A DNA stretch of 7,981 bases from the NCBI GenBank assembly GCA_934659475.1, contig CAKUHX010000069.1, positions 1-7,981 of the forward strand, given 5' to 3'. Below the pieces are notes generated by a model. The model did no database searches. It had not been told where the DNA came from and saw only the letters and a list, made by a program, of their open reading frames with translations. Position numbers and translations under genes: made by a program. This DNA is from an uncultured Oscillospiraceae bacterium. GTDB lineage: Bacteria; Bacillota; Clostridia; Oscillospirales; Oscillospiraceae. Numbering within the stretch: the first letter of the stretch is position 1; every line of letters starts with the position of its first letter. Shown in pieces: positions 1 to 6,176 of this stretch.

Positions 1-1
1 A

Positions 2-640
2 AAGAACTACACCGTGGCCCAGGCGGTGGCCCATGTCACCGCCCCCACGGACGAGATATTCCTCGCCCAGGGGGAGCAGAAGTTCCGGGTGGTGCTCATG
101 GACTTTGGGGCCAAGGTCAACATCCGGCGCAGCCTGAGCCAGCTGGGGTGTCAGGTGATCGTGGTCCCCGCCGACACCACGGCGGAGCAGGTGCTGAGTT
201 TTCTGCTCGATGGCGTTATGCTGTCCAACGGCCCCGGCGACCCGTCGGAAAACACCGGGATCGTTGCTGAGGTCGCCAAGCTCATGGGCAAGGTCCCCGT
301 GTTCGGCATCTGCCTGGGCCATCAGTTCATGGCTCTGAGCCAGGGGGGACAGACCACCAAGCTGAAATACGGCCACCGCGGCGGCAACCAGCCCGTGAAA
401 GATCTGGCGCAGGGACGCACCTATATCACCAGCCAGAACCACGGCTATGCCGTGGTGAGCGGCAGTGTAAAGAACGGGATGGTGCGCTATATCAACGCCA
501 ACGACGGTACCTGCGAGGGCGTGGATCACCCCGGACTGCGGGCCCTCTCCGTCCAGTTCCACCCGGAGGCCTGCTCCGGCCCCCACGATACCCAGTTCCT
601 GTTTGACCGTTTTCTTGCACTGATGAAGGGGGAGAACTGA
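2..640 (+). CDS. carA: Carbamoyl-phosphate synthase small (glutaminase) subunit CarA, 5'-truncated by the window edge
   Basis: CarA hydrolyses glutamine and passes ammonia through a tunnel to CarB, for carbamoyl phosphate used in arginine and pyrimidine synthesis. The frame is open from base 2 and no start is in view, so the N-terminal domain lies outside the window. The GTG at 14 is an internal codon. What is visible is the class I glutamine amidotransferase domain. It has SNGPGDP (oxyanion region), GICLGHQ with the nucleophile Cys at 311-313, [20 protein letters not shown], and FHPEACSGP with the catalytic His (560-562) and Glu (566-568). All triad residues are present, so this part looks functional. 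The stop is one base before the next ATG, and AGGGGGAG near 626-633 serves that gene, so the two are translationally coupled. Its partner is broken (see 642-1751), so its present role is unclear. Identification is very secure. Confidence 0.96.
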   Translation, partial: KNYTVAQAVAHVTAPTDEIFLAQGEQKFRVVLMDFGAKVNIRRSLSQLGCQVIVVPADTTAEQVLSFLLDGVMLSNGPGDPSENTGIVAEVAKLMGKVPVFGICLGHQFMALSQGGQTTKLKYGHRGGNQPVKDLAQGRTYITSQNHGYAVVSGSVKNGMVRYINANDGTCEGVDHPGLRALSVQFHPEACSGPHDTQFLFDRFLALMKGEN

Positions 641-641
641 T

Positions 642-1751
642 ATGCCGCTGGATAAAAGCATCAAAAAGGTATTGATGATCGGTTCCGGCCCCATCGTCAT
701 CGGCCAGGCGGCGGAATTCGACTACGCCGGCGCCCAGGCCTGCCGCGTCCTGAAGGAGGCGGGGGTGAATGTGGTGCTGGTGAACTCCAACCCCGCCACC
801 ATCATGACCGACAAGGCCCTGGCGGACGAGATCTATCTGGAGCCCCTTACCCTGTGCACCCTGGAACGGATCATCGAGAAGGAGAAGCCCGACTGTCTGC
901 TGGCGGGTCTGGGCGGGCAGACCGGCCTGACCCTGGCCATGCAGCTGGATAAGGACGGCTTTCTGGCCAGCCACAATGTGCGCCTGATCGGCAGCAATGC
1001 GGAGGCCATCGACAAAGCGGAGGACCGCCAGCTGTTTAAGGAGACCATGGACGCCATCGGTGAACCCACCATCCCCTCGGACATCGCCAACGATGTGGAC
1101 ACCGCCCTGGCCATCGCCCAGCGCATCGGCTACCCCATCATCGTCCGGCCCGCCTTTACCTTGGGCGGCGGGGGCGGCGGCGTGGCCTACAGCGGGGAGG
1201 AGCTGGCTAGGGTGGCTAAGGGCGGCCTGGATGCCTCTCCCATCACCCAGATCCTGGTGGAGAAGTACATCTACGGCTGGAAGAAGATCGAGTTCGAGAC
1301 CATGCGGGACTCCCTGGGCAACGTTATCGCGGTGTGCTCCATGGAGAACTTCGACCCCGTGGGCGTCCACACCGGGGACAGCATCGTGGTGGCCCCGGCC
1401 CTGACCCTGTCCGACAAGGAGTATCAGATGCTCCGCTCTGCATCTCTGAATATCATCTCCGCCCTGGGCATCGTGGGCGGCTGCAACTGCCAGTTCGCCC
1501 TGAACCCGGACAGCTTTGAGTACGCGGTGATCGAGGTCGACCCCCGCGTGTCCCGGTCCTCGGCTCTGGCCTGCGGTACCGGCGCCTGCGCCGCGGTGGC
1601 GGCGGCGGTGAAAAATGGCTTCTGCGTCCGGGGTGAAGACGTTGTGGTCAAGCTGCGGGGCGGCGATTTGACCGTCAACTACGGCAAAGGCGGCAACGTG
1701 ACCCTGACCGGCGACGCAAAGCTGGTCTTTGAGGGCGTCGTGAAGTATTGA
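642..1751 (+). CDS. carB: Chimeric ORF: CarB N-terminus (about residues 1-309) fused in frame to DapF C-terminus (about 310-369)
   Basis: The ORF encodes 369 aa; full CarB is about 1,070 aa. Residues 1-309 are the N-terminal carboxyphosphate half of CarB. They include [44 protein letters not shown] (R129), RPAFTLGG (R169), [14 protein letters not shown] and [10 protein letters not shown]. CarB should continue with a SKATGYPIAKVA-like stretch. Instead residues 310-369 read [32 protein letters not shown], which is the normal end of diaminopimelate epimerase and includes its second catalytic Cys (C311). About 58 residues follow that Cys, as in intact DapF. Lost are the rest of the first CarB domain, the oligomerisation, carbamoyl-phosphate and allosteric domains, and the DapF N-terminal half with the first catalytic Cys. 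Neither activity is expected. The start follows AGGGGGAG, one base after the carA stop. It may be a real deletion product, effectively a pseudogene, or an assembly chimera. Confidence 0.9.
   Translation: MPLDKSIKKVLMIGSGPIVIGQAAEFDYAGAQACRVLKEAGVNVVLVNSNPATIMTDKALADEIYLEPLTLCTLERIIEKEKPDCLLAGLGGQTGLTLAMQLDKDGFLASHNVRLIGSNAEAIDKAEDRQLFKETMDAIGEPTIPSDIANDVDTALAIAQRIGYPIIVRPAFTLGGGGGGVAYSGEELARVAKGGLDASPITQILVEKYIYGWKKIEFETMRDSLGNVIAVCSMENFDPVGVHTGDSIVVAPALTLSDKEYQMLRSASLNIISALGIVGGCNCQFALNPDSFEYAVIEVDPRVSRSSALACGTGACAAVAAAVKNGFCVRGEDVVVKLRGGDLTVNYGKGGNVTLTGDAKLVFEGVVKY
1566..1572 (+). other. carB/dapF fusion junction (CTGGCCT)
   Basis: The identity change falls at the codons for Leu-Ala. In CarB these follow SRSSA, and in DapF they precede CGTGACA. 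CTGGCC, probably plus the next T, is what both parents would be expected to carry: CarB as Leu-Ala-Ser and DapF as Leu-Ala-Cys. The breakpoint can therefore lie anywhere in this 7-base stretch, the usual picture of short-homology joining. The parental sequences are not in the window, so the shared homology is inferred from family consensus. The frame is preserved through the joint. Confidence 0.7.
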
Positions 1752-1762
1752 TCAAATCAAAA

Positions 1763-1793
1763 GAAGGACCTCCGGCCGGGCCGGAGGTCCTTC
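1763..1793. terminator. Strong bidirectional hairpin terminator between convergent genes
   Basis: GAAGGACCTCCGG pairs perfectly with CCGGAGGTCCTTC, giving a 13-bp stem around a 5-base CCGGG loop. The flanks extend the symmetry: ATCAAAA lies before it and TTTGAT after it. Read rightward, the stem is followed by TCGTTTGATCTTT; read leftward, by a CTTTTGATTTGAT run. It starts 11 bases after the chimeric ORF's stop and lies 11 bases before the aminotransferase stop, so it can end transcription from both sides. It was presumably the original dapF terminator. Confidence 0.88.
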
Positions 1794-1804
1794 TCGTTTG
1801 ATCT

Positions 1805-2992
1805 TTACTTGCAGTAGGGGAGCAGGGCGTCCTTCATGCGCTGCAGGCCCTCCTCCACATAACGGGTGGGGCAGGCCAGGTTCCAGCGCTCGAAGCCCTC
1901 GCCGGGGGCGCCGAAGATATAGCCGTCGTCAAAGAACAGGCGGGCCTCTTTCAGCACCCGGGCCAGCGCTTCATAGCCCAGCCCCACGGCGCGGCAGTCC
2001 ATCCACAGCAGGTAGGTGCCCTCCATTTGGATGGGCCTGACCTGGGGCAGTTCCTTGGCAAAGAAGTCCACGCAGGTCCGGCAGTTCCTGTAGATGACGT
2101 CCAGGCACTGGTCATGCCAGCCGCCGCACTTCTCATAGGCCAGGCGGGTGGCCTCATAGCCTAAGATGCTGCACTTGGGGTTGATCTCCAGCTTCTTCTG
2201 GTTGGCGTAGAACCTGGCCCGGGCCTCCTCGTTTTTGATGATGACGGAAGAGGTCTGCATACCGGCCAGGTTGAAGGTCTTACTGGCAGCTGTGCACACG
2301 GCGCTGTGATCGGCGAACTCATCGCTGATGGAGGCGAACACCGTGTGAGTGTGGCCGGGCATGACCAGGTCGTAATGGATCTCGTCGGAGCAGACGAAGA
2401 TGCCGTTGTCCAGGCAGATGCGGCCCAGATGCTCCACCTCCTCCCGGGTGAACACCCGGCTGGTGGGGTTCTGAGGATTGCAGAACAGGAACATCTTCAC
2501 ATTGGGGTCCTTGGCCTTGGCCTCGAAGTCGGCGAAGTCGATCTCGTAGCGGTCTCCTTTCAGCACCAGGTCGCTGCCCACCAGCACCCGGCCATTGGCC
2601 TTTACGGCGTTGTACATGGGGTAGTAGGTGGGAGTCAGCATGATGACGCCCTCGCCGGACTGGGTGAAGGTCTGTACCGCGTTGTGGAAAGCGTTGACCA
2701 CGCCGGGGGTGCTCAGGATCCACTCAGGTTCGATCTCCCAGCTGTGGCGCTCCTTCTGCCATTTGCAGACGGCCTGCTTGTACTCGTCTGTGGGGTTAGC
2801 GTAGCCCAGAACATAGTGGTCGATGTACTCCTTCAGCCCTTCCCGGATCTCAGGGGCCACCTCGAACTCCATGTCGGCTACGGAGAAGGGGATCACGTCC
2901 TCCCGGGGAGAGACGCCGAAGGCGGCCATTTCGTTCCATTTGCCCGAGCCCACGTGATACCGGGCTGGGCAGCGTTCAAAATTATAGGTCAT
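1805..2992 (-). CDS. MalY/PatB-family PLP-dependent beta-C-S lyase (cystathionine beta-lyase) / aminotransferase
   Basis: This is a fold-type I PLP enzyme of 395 aa, a normal length for MalY/PatB proteins. Members cleave cystathionine or cysteine conjugates to a thiol, pyruvate and ammonia in the cytoplasm, and some act as aminotransferases. Visible landmarks are PFSVADMEFEVAPEI near residues 35-49 (the family's hallmark N-terminus), STPGVVNAF near 94-102, CNPQNPTSRVFT near 171-182, and SDEIHYDLVMPGH near 202-214 with the PLP-ring Asp. ASKTFNLAGMQTS carries the Schiff-base Lys at 238, and FERWNLACPT near 367-376 holds the substrate-carboxylate Arg. The start at 2992 is preceded by AAAGGAG about 10 bases upstream. 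The same frame stays open into dapB, but the protein resemblance begins only at MTYNFE. It lies 44 bp downstream of dapB, very likely co-transcribed. It is not a DapL-type LL-DAP aminotransferase. The exact substrate cannot be read from sequence. Confidence 0.9.
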   Translation of the reverse strand: MTYNFERCPARYHVGSGKWNEMAAFGVSPREDVIPFSVADMEFEVAPEIREGLKEYIDHYVLGYANPTDEYKQAVCKWQKERHSWEIEPEWILSTPGVVNAFHNAVQTFTQSGEGVIMLTPTYYPMYNAVKANGRVLVGSDLVLKGDRYEIDFADFEAKAKDPNVKMFLFCNPQNPTSRVFTREEVEHLGRICLDNGIFVCSDEIHYDLVMPGHTHTVFASISDEFADHSAVCTAASKTFNLAGMQTSSVIIKNEEARARFYANQKKLEINPKCSILGYEATRLAYEKCGGWHDQCLDVIYRNCRTCVDFFAKELPQVRPIQMEGTYLLWMDCRAVGLGYEALARVLKEARLFFDDGYIFGAPGEGFERWNLACPTRYVEEGLQRMKDALLPYCK

Positions 2993-3036
2993 AGCGTGGT
3001 TGCTCCTTTCAGTAGCTTGATCGTGGTGCCGCACCC

Positions 3037-3762
3037 CTACAGGGCGGCGGCAAGGTCCTGCATGTCGTAAAGTCCGGGCTTCTGGCGCAGGAGGAATTCG
3101 GCGGCGATGATGGCCCCCTCGGCAAACATGGCCCGGTCCAGCGCCTCGTGCTTCAGGGTGAGCACCTGGGTGCCGGCGTTGATGATGACCTCGTGGGTGC
3201 CCACGATATTGCCCATGCGCAGGGAGTGGATGGTGATCTCGTTCTCGTCCCGCAGGCCGTGTCCGGCGGGGCGGCCCACGGTGAGATGGGCCCCGGGCCG
3301 GACTGCCAGCGCCGCCTCGCCCAGCATGACGGCGGTGCCGCTGGGGACGTCCGCCTTCCCTGTGTGGTGGATCTCCAGGATCTCCACCTGTGCGCCGGGG
3401 AAGGCCTTCACCGCCGTTTTCACCAGCTGGCACATCAGGGTGACCCCAAGAGCCATATTGCCGGAGCGGAATACCGGGATCGTTTCCGCGGCCCGGCGGA
3501 TCTGCTCCATGTCCTGCTCCGTCTGTCCGGTGGTCGCGATGACTACGGGCAGGCCCCGGCCCAGGGCGTACTCCAGCAGAGGAGCGGTGGCTGCCCGGTC
3601 GGAAAAGTCGATGATGCAGTCGGCGGGACCGTGAAAACCCTCCAGACTGCCGTCCCGCACGCTCACGGCGGCGGCCAGCTCGGCCCCGTGAAAGCCCTCC
3701 TTTGCCGCGCGCTGCACACAGGCGCCCATCCGGCCGCCGGCGCCATTGACCAGTACCCTCAT
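3037..3762 (-). CDS. dapB: 4-hydroxy-tetrahydrodipicolinate reductase DapB
   Basis: DapB reduces 4-hydroxy-tetrahydrodipicolinate to tetrahydrodipicolinate with NAD(P)H, a cytoplasmic step to meso-DAP and lysine. The 241-aa product has the Rossmann motif NGAGGRMG at residues 6-13, DFSDRAAT at 52-59, the ATTGQTE loop at 76-82, FRSGNMALGV at 98-107 and the signature EIHHTGKADVPSGTA at 130-144. In that signature H132, H133 and K136 correspond to the catalytic His/Lys set of E. coli DapB. GTHEVI near 188-193 follows the family. It is somewhat shorter than the 273-aa E. coli enzyme but normal for Firmicutes. The start at 3762 has a textbook AGGAGG six bases upstream; the same frame is open further upstream without a matching RBS. 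It is the first gene of the leftward dapB-malY pair, with a sigma-A promoter at 3818-3846. No dapA is in view. Confidence 0.96.
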   Translation of the reverse strand: MRVLVNGAGGRMGACVQRAAKEGFHGAELAAAVSVRDGSLEGFHGPADCIIDFSDRAATAPLLEYALGRGLPVVIATTGQTEQDMEQIRRAAETIPVFRSGNMALGVTLMCQLVKTAVKAFPGAQVEILEIHHTGKADVPSGTAVMLGEAALAVRPGAHLTVGRPAGHGLRDENEITIHSLRMGNIVGTHEVIINAGTQVLTLKHEALDRAMFAEGAIIAAEFLLRQKPGLYDMQDLAAAL

Positions 3763-3817
3763 ATAGATCCTCCTTCTGCAGAGCAGCCTCCGCTGCGTCT
3801 GCTGTTTTTCTGCAAAG

Positions 3818-3846
3818 ATTATACAAAAAACGGCGCCGGATCGCAA
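3818..3846 (-). promoter_or_regulatory. Sigma-A-type promoter for dapB-malY
   Basis: Read on the minus strand, TTGCGA (3846-3841) is followed by a 17-base spacer and a perfect TATAAT (3823-3818). The -35 matches the TTGACA consensus at four of six positions. The expected transcription start is near 3811, giving a leader of about 50 bases before the dapB ATG. The -35 box lies inside one arm of an inverted repeat shared with the divergent promoter. Confidence 0.8.
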
Positions 3847-3897
3847 CCTCTTTCGCGTTTTGACAAAACGCTGGGAAAAATAGAGCATTGAGGTTGC
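3843..3897. promoter_or_regulatory. Candidate operator region: 17-bp perfect palindrome flanked by an 8-bp inverted repeat
   Basis: Between the two divergent promoters lies GCGTTTTGACAAAACGC at 3855-3871, a perfect palindrome around one central base. Outside it, GCAACCTC (3843-3850) and GAGGTTGC (3890-3897) form an inverted repeat. Each arm of that repeat overlaps one -35 box. The palindrome is AT-rich in its core and has no T-tract after it, so it looks more like a dimeric regulator site than a terminator. Which regulator binds cannot be told from the window. Confidence 0.5.
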
Positions 3898-3921
3898 AAA
3901 AAATGAAAAATCATGTATACT
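3894..3921 (+). promoter_or_regulatory. Sigma-A-type promoter for the DMT transporter gene
   Basis: TTGCAA (3894-3899), a 16-base spacer and TATACT (3916-3921) make a good vegetative promoter pointing right. The expected start near 3928 gives a leader of about 60 bases. Its -35 region is preceded by GAGG, exactly as in the divergent dapB promoter. Confidence 0.72.
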
Positions 3922-3928
3922 GATCTAG

Positions 3929-3950
3929 TCCCGCCTGAGATAGGGCGGGA
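3929..3950 (+). other. Leader hairpin at the 5' end of the transporter mRNA
   Basis: TCCCGCC (3929-3935) pairs with GGCGGGA (3944-3950) around an 8-base loop. It begins right where transcription should start, so it would form a 5'-terminal stem-loop, which often protects mRNA. It has no following T-tract, and I recognise no riboswitch class in it. Confidence 0.45.
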
Positions 3951-3986
3951 GAAAGACCCTGTTATGAAAGAATGGAGAGAAGAGAG

Positions 3987-4895
3987 ATGTGGTTTTGGCT
4001 TTCCTTGACCGCCCTGCTGTGCTGGAGCGGTTCTGATCTGTTTTCCAAGATCGGCTGTCGGGACGAGAACGACCGGTACAGCCACCTGAAGATGGTCATC
4101 GCCGTAGGCGTGGTGATGGGCATCCACGCTGAGATCGAGATATTTGCCGGGGGCGTGCCTATCAATCCCCAGATCATCCTGACCTATTTGCCCGTATCTC
4201 TGCTGTATATCAGCTCCATGACTCTGGGCTATCTGGGCCTGCGGTATATCGAGCTGTCCATCTCCTCCCCGATCTGCAATTCCTCTGGCGCCTTGGTGGC
4301 GGTGATGACCCTGCTGTTCGTGGGCGGGGAGGACTATTCCCCTCTGGCCCTATTCGCCATCCTGCTGGTGTGCGTGGGCGCCATCGGCCTGGGCGTGGTG
4401 GATGCCACCGAGGATCCGGAGCTGCGGGCCGCCCGCCAGGCGGAGGGCAACCGGAAGTACGCCAAGAGCTTCCTGGCTCTGGCCCTGCCTGTGGCCTATT
4501 GTCTGCTGGATGCGGCGGGCACATTCGCGGACAACCGGGTGCTGGAGACCCTGAACGAGGACAGCGCCAACGTGGCCTATGAGCTGACCTTCCTGTGCGC
4601 CGCCGTGGTGTGTTTCATCTATGTGGTGCTGATCAAGAAGGAGAAGCTGCTGCCAAAAATGGAGGCCCCCAAGTATATCGGCGCTATCTTTGAGACGGCG
4701 GGCCAGTTAGCCTATATCTACGCCATTGCCGACACCCAGCATCTGGCCATGTCCGCTCCCATCATATCATCCTACTGCGCGGCCTCCGTGGTGTGGAGCC
4801 GCCTGTTCCTGAAGGAGAAGCTGTCCTGGAAACACTACGCCATGATCGTGGTGGTGGTGGCCGGCATTGCCATCATGGGCGTGCTGGACCTGTAG
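3987..4895 (+). CDS. DMT-superfamily (EamA-type) membrane transporter, 10 TM segments
   Basis: The product is a roughly 302-aa integral membrane protein of the drug/metabolite transporter superfamily, which moves small metabolites, amino acids or cations across the cytoplasmic membrane. Ten hydrophobic stretches can be read. From the chosen start they lie near residues 2-20, 35-55, 63-85, 95-112, 121-139, 162-180, 196-216, 230-248, 256-275 and 285-302. They form two five-helix halves split by a charged loop near 140-158. The second half ends in the classic EamA pattern of a KEKLSW loop followed by a Val/Ala/Ile-rich last helix. I chose the ATG at 3987 because GGAG sits nine bases upstream. 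The in-frame ATG at 3972 would add five residues but has no good RBS. It is transcribed divergently from dapB and has its own terminator, so it is probably monocistronic. The substrate is unknown; an amino acid is only a guess from the neighbour. Confidence 0.87.
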   Translation: MWFWLSLTALLCWSGSDLFSKIGCRDENDRYSHLKMVIAVGVVMGIHAEIEIFAGGVPINPQIILTYLPVSLLYISSMTLGYLGLRYIELSISSPICNSSGALVAVMTLLFVGGEDYSPLALFAILLVCVGAIGLGVVDATEDPELRAARQAEGNRKYAKSFLALALPVAYCLLDAAGTFADNRVLETLNEDSANVAYELTFLCAAVVCFIYVVLIKKEKLLPKMEAPKYIGAIFETAGQLAYIYAIADTQHLAMSAPIISSYCAASVVWSRLFLKEKLSWKHYAMIVVVVAGIAIMGVLDL

Positions 4896-4913
4896 ACCTG
4901 TAGACAACTGCTG

Positions 4914-4945
4914 AGCAGACCCGCCGTTTCAACGGCGGGTCTGCT
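4914..4945 (+). terminator. Rho-independent terminator after the transporter gene
   Basis: AGCAGACCCGCCG (4914-4926) pairs perfectly with CGGCGGGTCTGCT (4933-4945) around a TTTCAA loop. TCTGCTATTTTA follows, a modest T-rich tail. It starts 18 bases after the stop codon at 4893-4895 and isolates the transporter from the ruv operon. Confidence 0.85.
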
Positions 4946-4962
4946 TCTGCTATTTTATCCGG

Positions 4963-5006
4963 CGAAAACTTGTTTACGGCGGATAAAAAATATGATATAA
5001 TTATCC
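4963..5006 (+). promoter_or_regulatory. Promoter of the ruvC-ruvA-DUF6054-ruvB operon, with a degenerate SOS-box-like site
   Basis: TTTACG (4973-4978), a 17-base spacer and a perfect TATAAT (4996-5001) give a promoter starting near 5008, with a leader of only about 24 bases before ruvC. Overlapping the -35, CGAAAACTTGTTTA (4963-4976) resembles the Gram-positive LexA box CGAAC-N4-GTTCG at 7 of 10 defined positions. Inverted copies of TTATCC and GGATAA lie at 4955-4960, 4981-4986 and 5001-5006. The promoter is convincing; the LexA site is weak. Confidence 0.68.
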
Positions 5007-5031
5007 TGTAAGAGTGTGCAGGAGGGACGGC

Positions 5032-5553
5032 ATGATCATTTTAGGCATTGACCCCGGCGTGGCCACCATCGGCTTCGGGGCCGTAAAGGCGCAGCGGGGA
5101 AAAAACACCCTGCTGCAATACGGCGTGATCACCCCGCCGCCGGGCATCCCTCTGTCTGAGCGTCTTTTGCAGATCTCCACTGATATGGAAGAGTTGATCC
5201 GCACCTTCCATCCCGATGAGATGGCGGTGGAGGAGCTGTTCTTTACCAAGAACATCACCACAGGGATCGCCGTGGCTCACGGCCGCGGGGTGATCCTGCT
5301 GGCGGCGGAGAAGCTGGGCGTGCCCATCTTTGAGTATACCCCCATGCAGGTGAAGCAGGCCGTGGTGGGCTACGGCGGAGCAGAGAAGCGCCAGGTCATG
5401 CTCATGACCCAGCGCCTGCTGGGCATGAAGAAGATCCCACAGCCCGACGATGCGGCTGACGCTCTGGCCCTGGCCATCTGCCACAGCCGGGCGGCCACCA
5501 GCCTTTTGAACACAGAGCGGGTGTTCGACCCGGACAAATACGACACGAGGTAA
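5032..5553 (+). CDS. ruvC: Crossover junction endodeoxyribonuclease RuvC
   Basis: RuvC is the dimeric nuclease that nicks two opposite strands of a Holliday junction, finishing recombinational repair with RuvAB. The 173-aa product is of normal length with an RNase H-like fold. The four acidic metal ligands are visible: D7 in GIDPG, E67 in AVEELFF, and D140 and D143 in PQPDDAADALALAICH. The junction-binding stretch around EYTPMQVKQAVVGYGGAEKRQV (residues 101-122) is also intact. The ATG at 5032 is chosen because AGGAGG lies six bases upstream. An in-frame GTG at 5014 lies before that Shine-Dalgarno and would break the family's usual N-terminus. It is the first gene of the ruv operon, and its stop is four bases before ruvA. 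Nothing about it looks damaged. Confidence 0.97.
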   Translation: MIILGIDPGVATIGFGAVKAQRGKNTLLQYGVITPPPGIPLSERLLQISTDMEELIRTFHPDEMAVEELFFTKNITTGIAVAHGRGVILLAAEKLGVPIFEYTPMQVKQAVVGYGGAEKRQVMLMTQRLLGMKKIPQPDDAADALALAICHSRAATSLLNTERVFDPDKYDTR

Positions 5554-5557
5554 GCAT

Positions 5558-6163
5558 ATGTTTTATTATCTCTCCGGCACGGTGGCCCATATCGGGCCCT
5601 ATCTGGCTGTGATCGACTGCGGCGGGGTGGGCTACGCCTGCCGCACCACGAACTACACCATCTCTGCACTGAAAAAAGGAGAGAAGGGGAAGCTTTTTAC
5701 CCACTTGAACGTCCGTGAGGACGCCATGGAGCTGTACGGCTTCGCCACTCAGGAGGAACTGAATCTGTTCCAGCTGCTGATCTCCGTTTCCGGCGTGGGG
5801 CCCAAGGCGGCCCTGTCCATCCTCTCTGCCAGCACCCCCGCAAACCTGGCCCTGTCCATCATCACCGGAGATGAGAAGGCCCTGACCTGCGCCCAGGGCG
5901 TGGGCAAGAAGATCGCCCAGCGGGTGATCCTGGAGCTGAAGGATAAGCTGGCCAAGGGGCAGACCATGGGCGGCGCAGGGGAGAGCTACGGCGGCTCCGG
6001 CGTCACTGTGATCCCGGAGGACAAGCTGTCCGAGGCGTCCGCCGCCCTGGCGGTGCTGGGCTACTCCCAGGGAGAGATCAATGTGGCCCTGAAGGGGATC
6101 GACCTGGAGGGCCTGACACTGGAGCAGGTCATCAAGGCGGCCCTGAAAAAGATGATGAAGTGA
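5558..6163 (+). CDS. ruvA: Holliday junction branch migration complex subunit RuvA
   Basis: RuvA tetramers bind the four-way junction and load RuvB rings for branch migration. The 201-aa product is of normal family length. Domain I is an OB-fold beginning FYYLSGTV, with the conserved LNVREDAMELYGFAT near residues 49-63. Domain II has two helix-hairpin-helix motifs, VSGVGPKAAL near 77-86 and GVGKKIAQRVILEL near 114-127. A flexible Gly/Ser-rich linker around 135-150 leads to domain III (about 155-200), which contacts RuvB. The start is four bases after the ruvC stop. Its Shine-Dalgarno, GAGG at 5547-5550, lies inside the last ruvC codons, so translation is coupled. Confidence 0.97.
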   Translation: MFYYLSGTVAHIGPYLAVIDCGGVGYACRTTNYTISALKKGEKGKLFTHLNVREDAMELYGFATQEELNLFQLLISVSGVGPKAALSILSASTPANLALSIITGDEKALTCAQGVGKKIAQRVILELKDKLAKGQTMGGAGESYGGSGVTVIPEDKLSEASAALAVLGYSQGEINVALKGIDLEGLTLEQVIKAALKKMMK

Positions 6164-6176
6164 GGAGGCTCCGCCT

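Noticed and set aside
492..1370. A 292-codon antisense open frame opposite carA/carB
   Set aside because: It is a shadow of high-GC coding DNA with no motif and no Shine-Dalgarno-supported start.
1805..3826. A 673-codon open frame on the minus strand that runs through dapB and the aminotransferase
   Set aside because: Its first part is the wrong frame of dapB, rich in Arg, Gly and Pro. Real homology starts at the ATG at 2992, which has its own Shine-Dalgarno. It is not a fusion protein.
3855..3871. The palindrome as a terminator, or its internal TTGACA as a -35 box
   Set aside because: No T-tract follows on either strand, and no acceptable -10 lies 16-18 bases from the TTGACA.
2306..3891. 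Plus-strand open frames of about 175-254 codons opposite the aminotransferase and dapB
   Set aside because: They are shadows of the two well-identified minus-strand genes, with no recognisable protein family.
3763..3986. Riboswitch (lysine, T-box or ykkC type) in the region between the divergent genes
   Set aside because: The leaders are only about 50-60 bases, too short for a lysine riboswitch or T-box, and no known conserved core is visible.
5014..5031. Upstream GTG start for ruvC
   Set aside because: It lies before the AGGAGG that serves the ATG at 5032, and the added residues do not fit the RuvC N-terminus.
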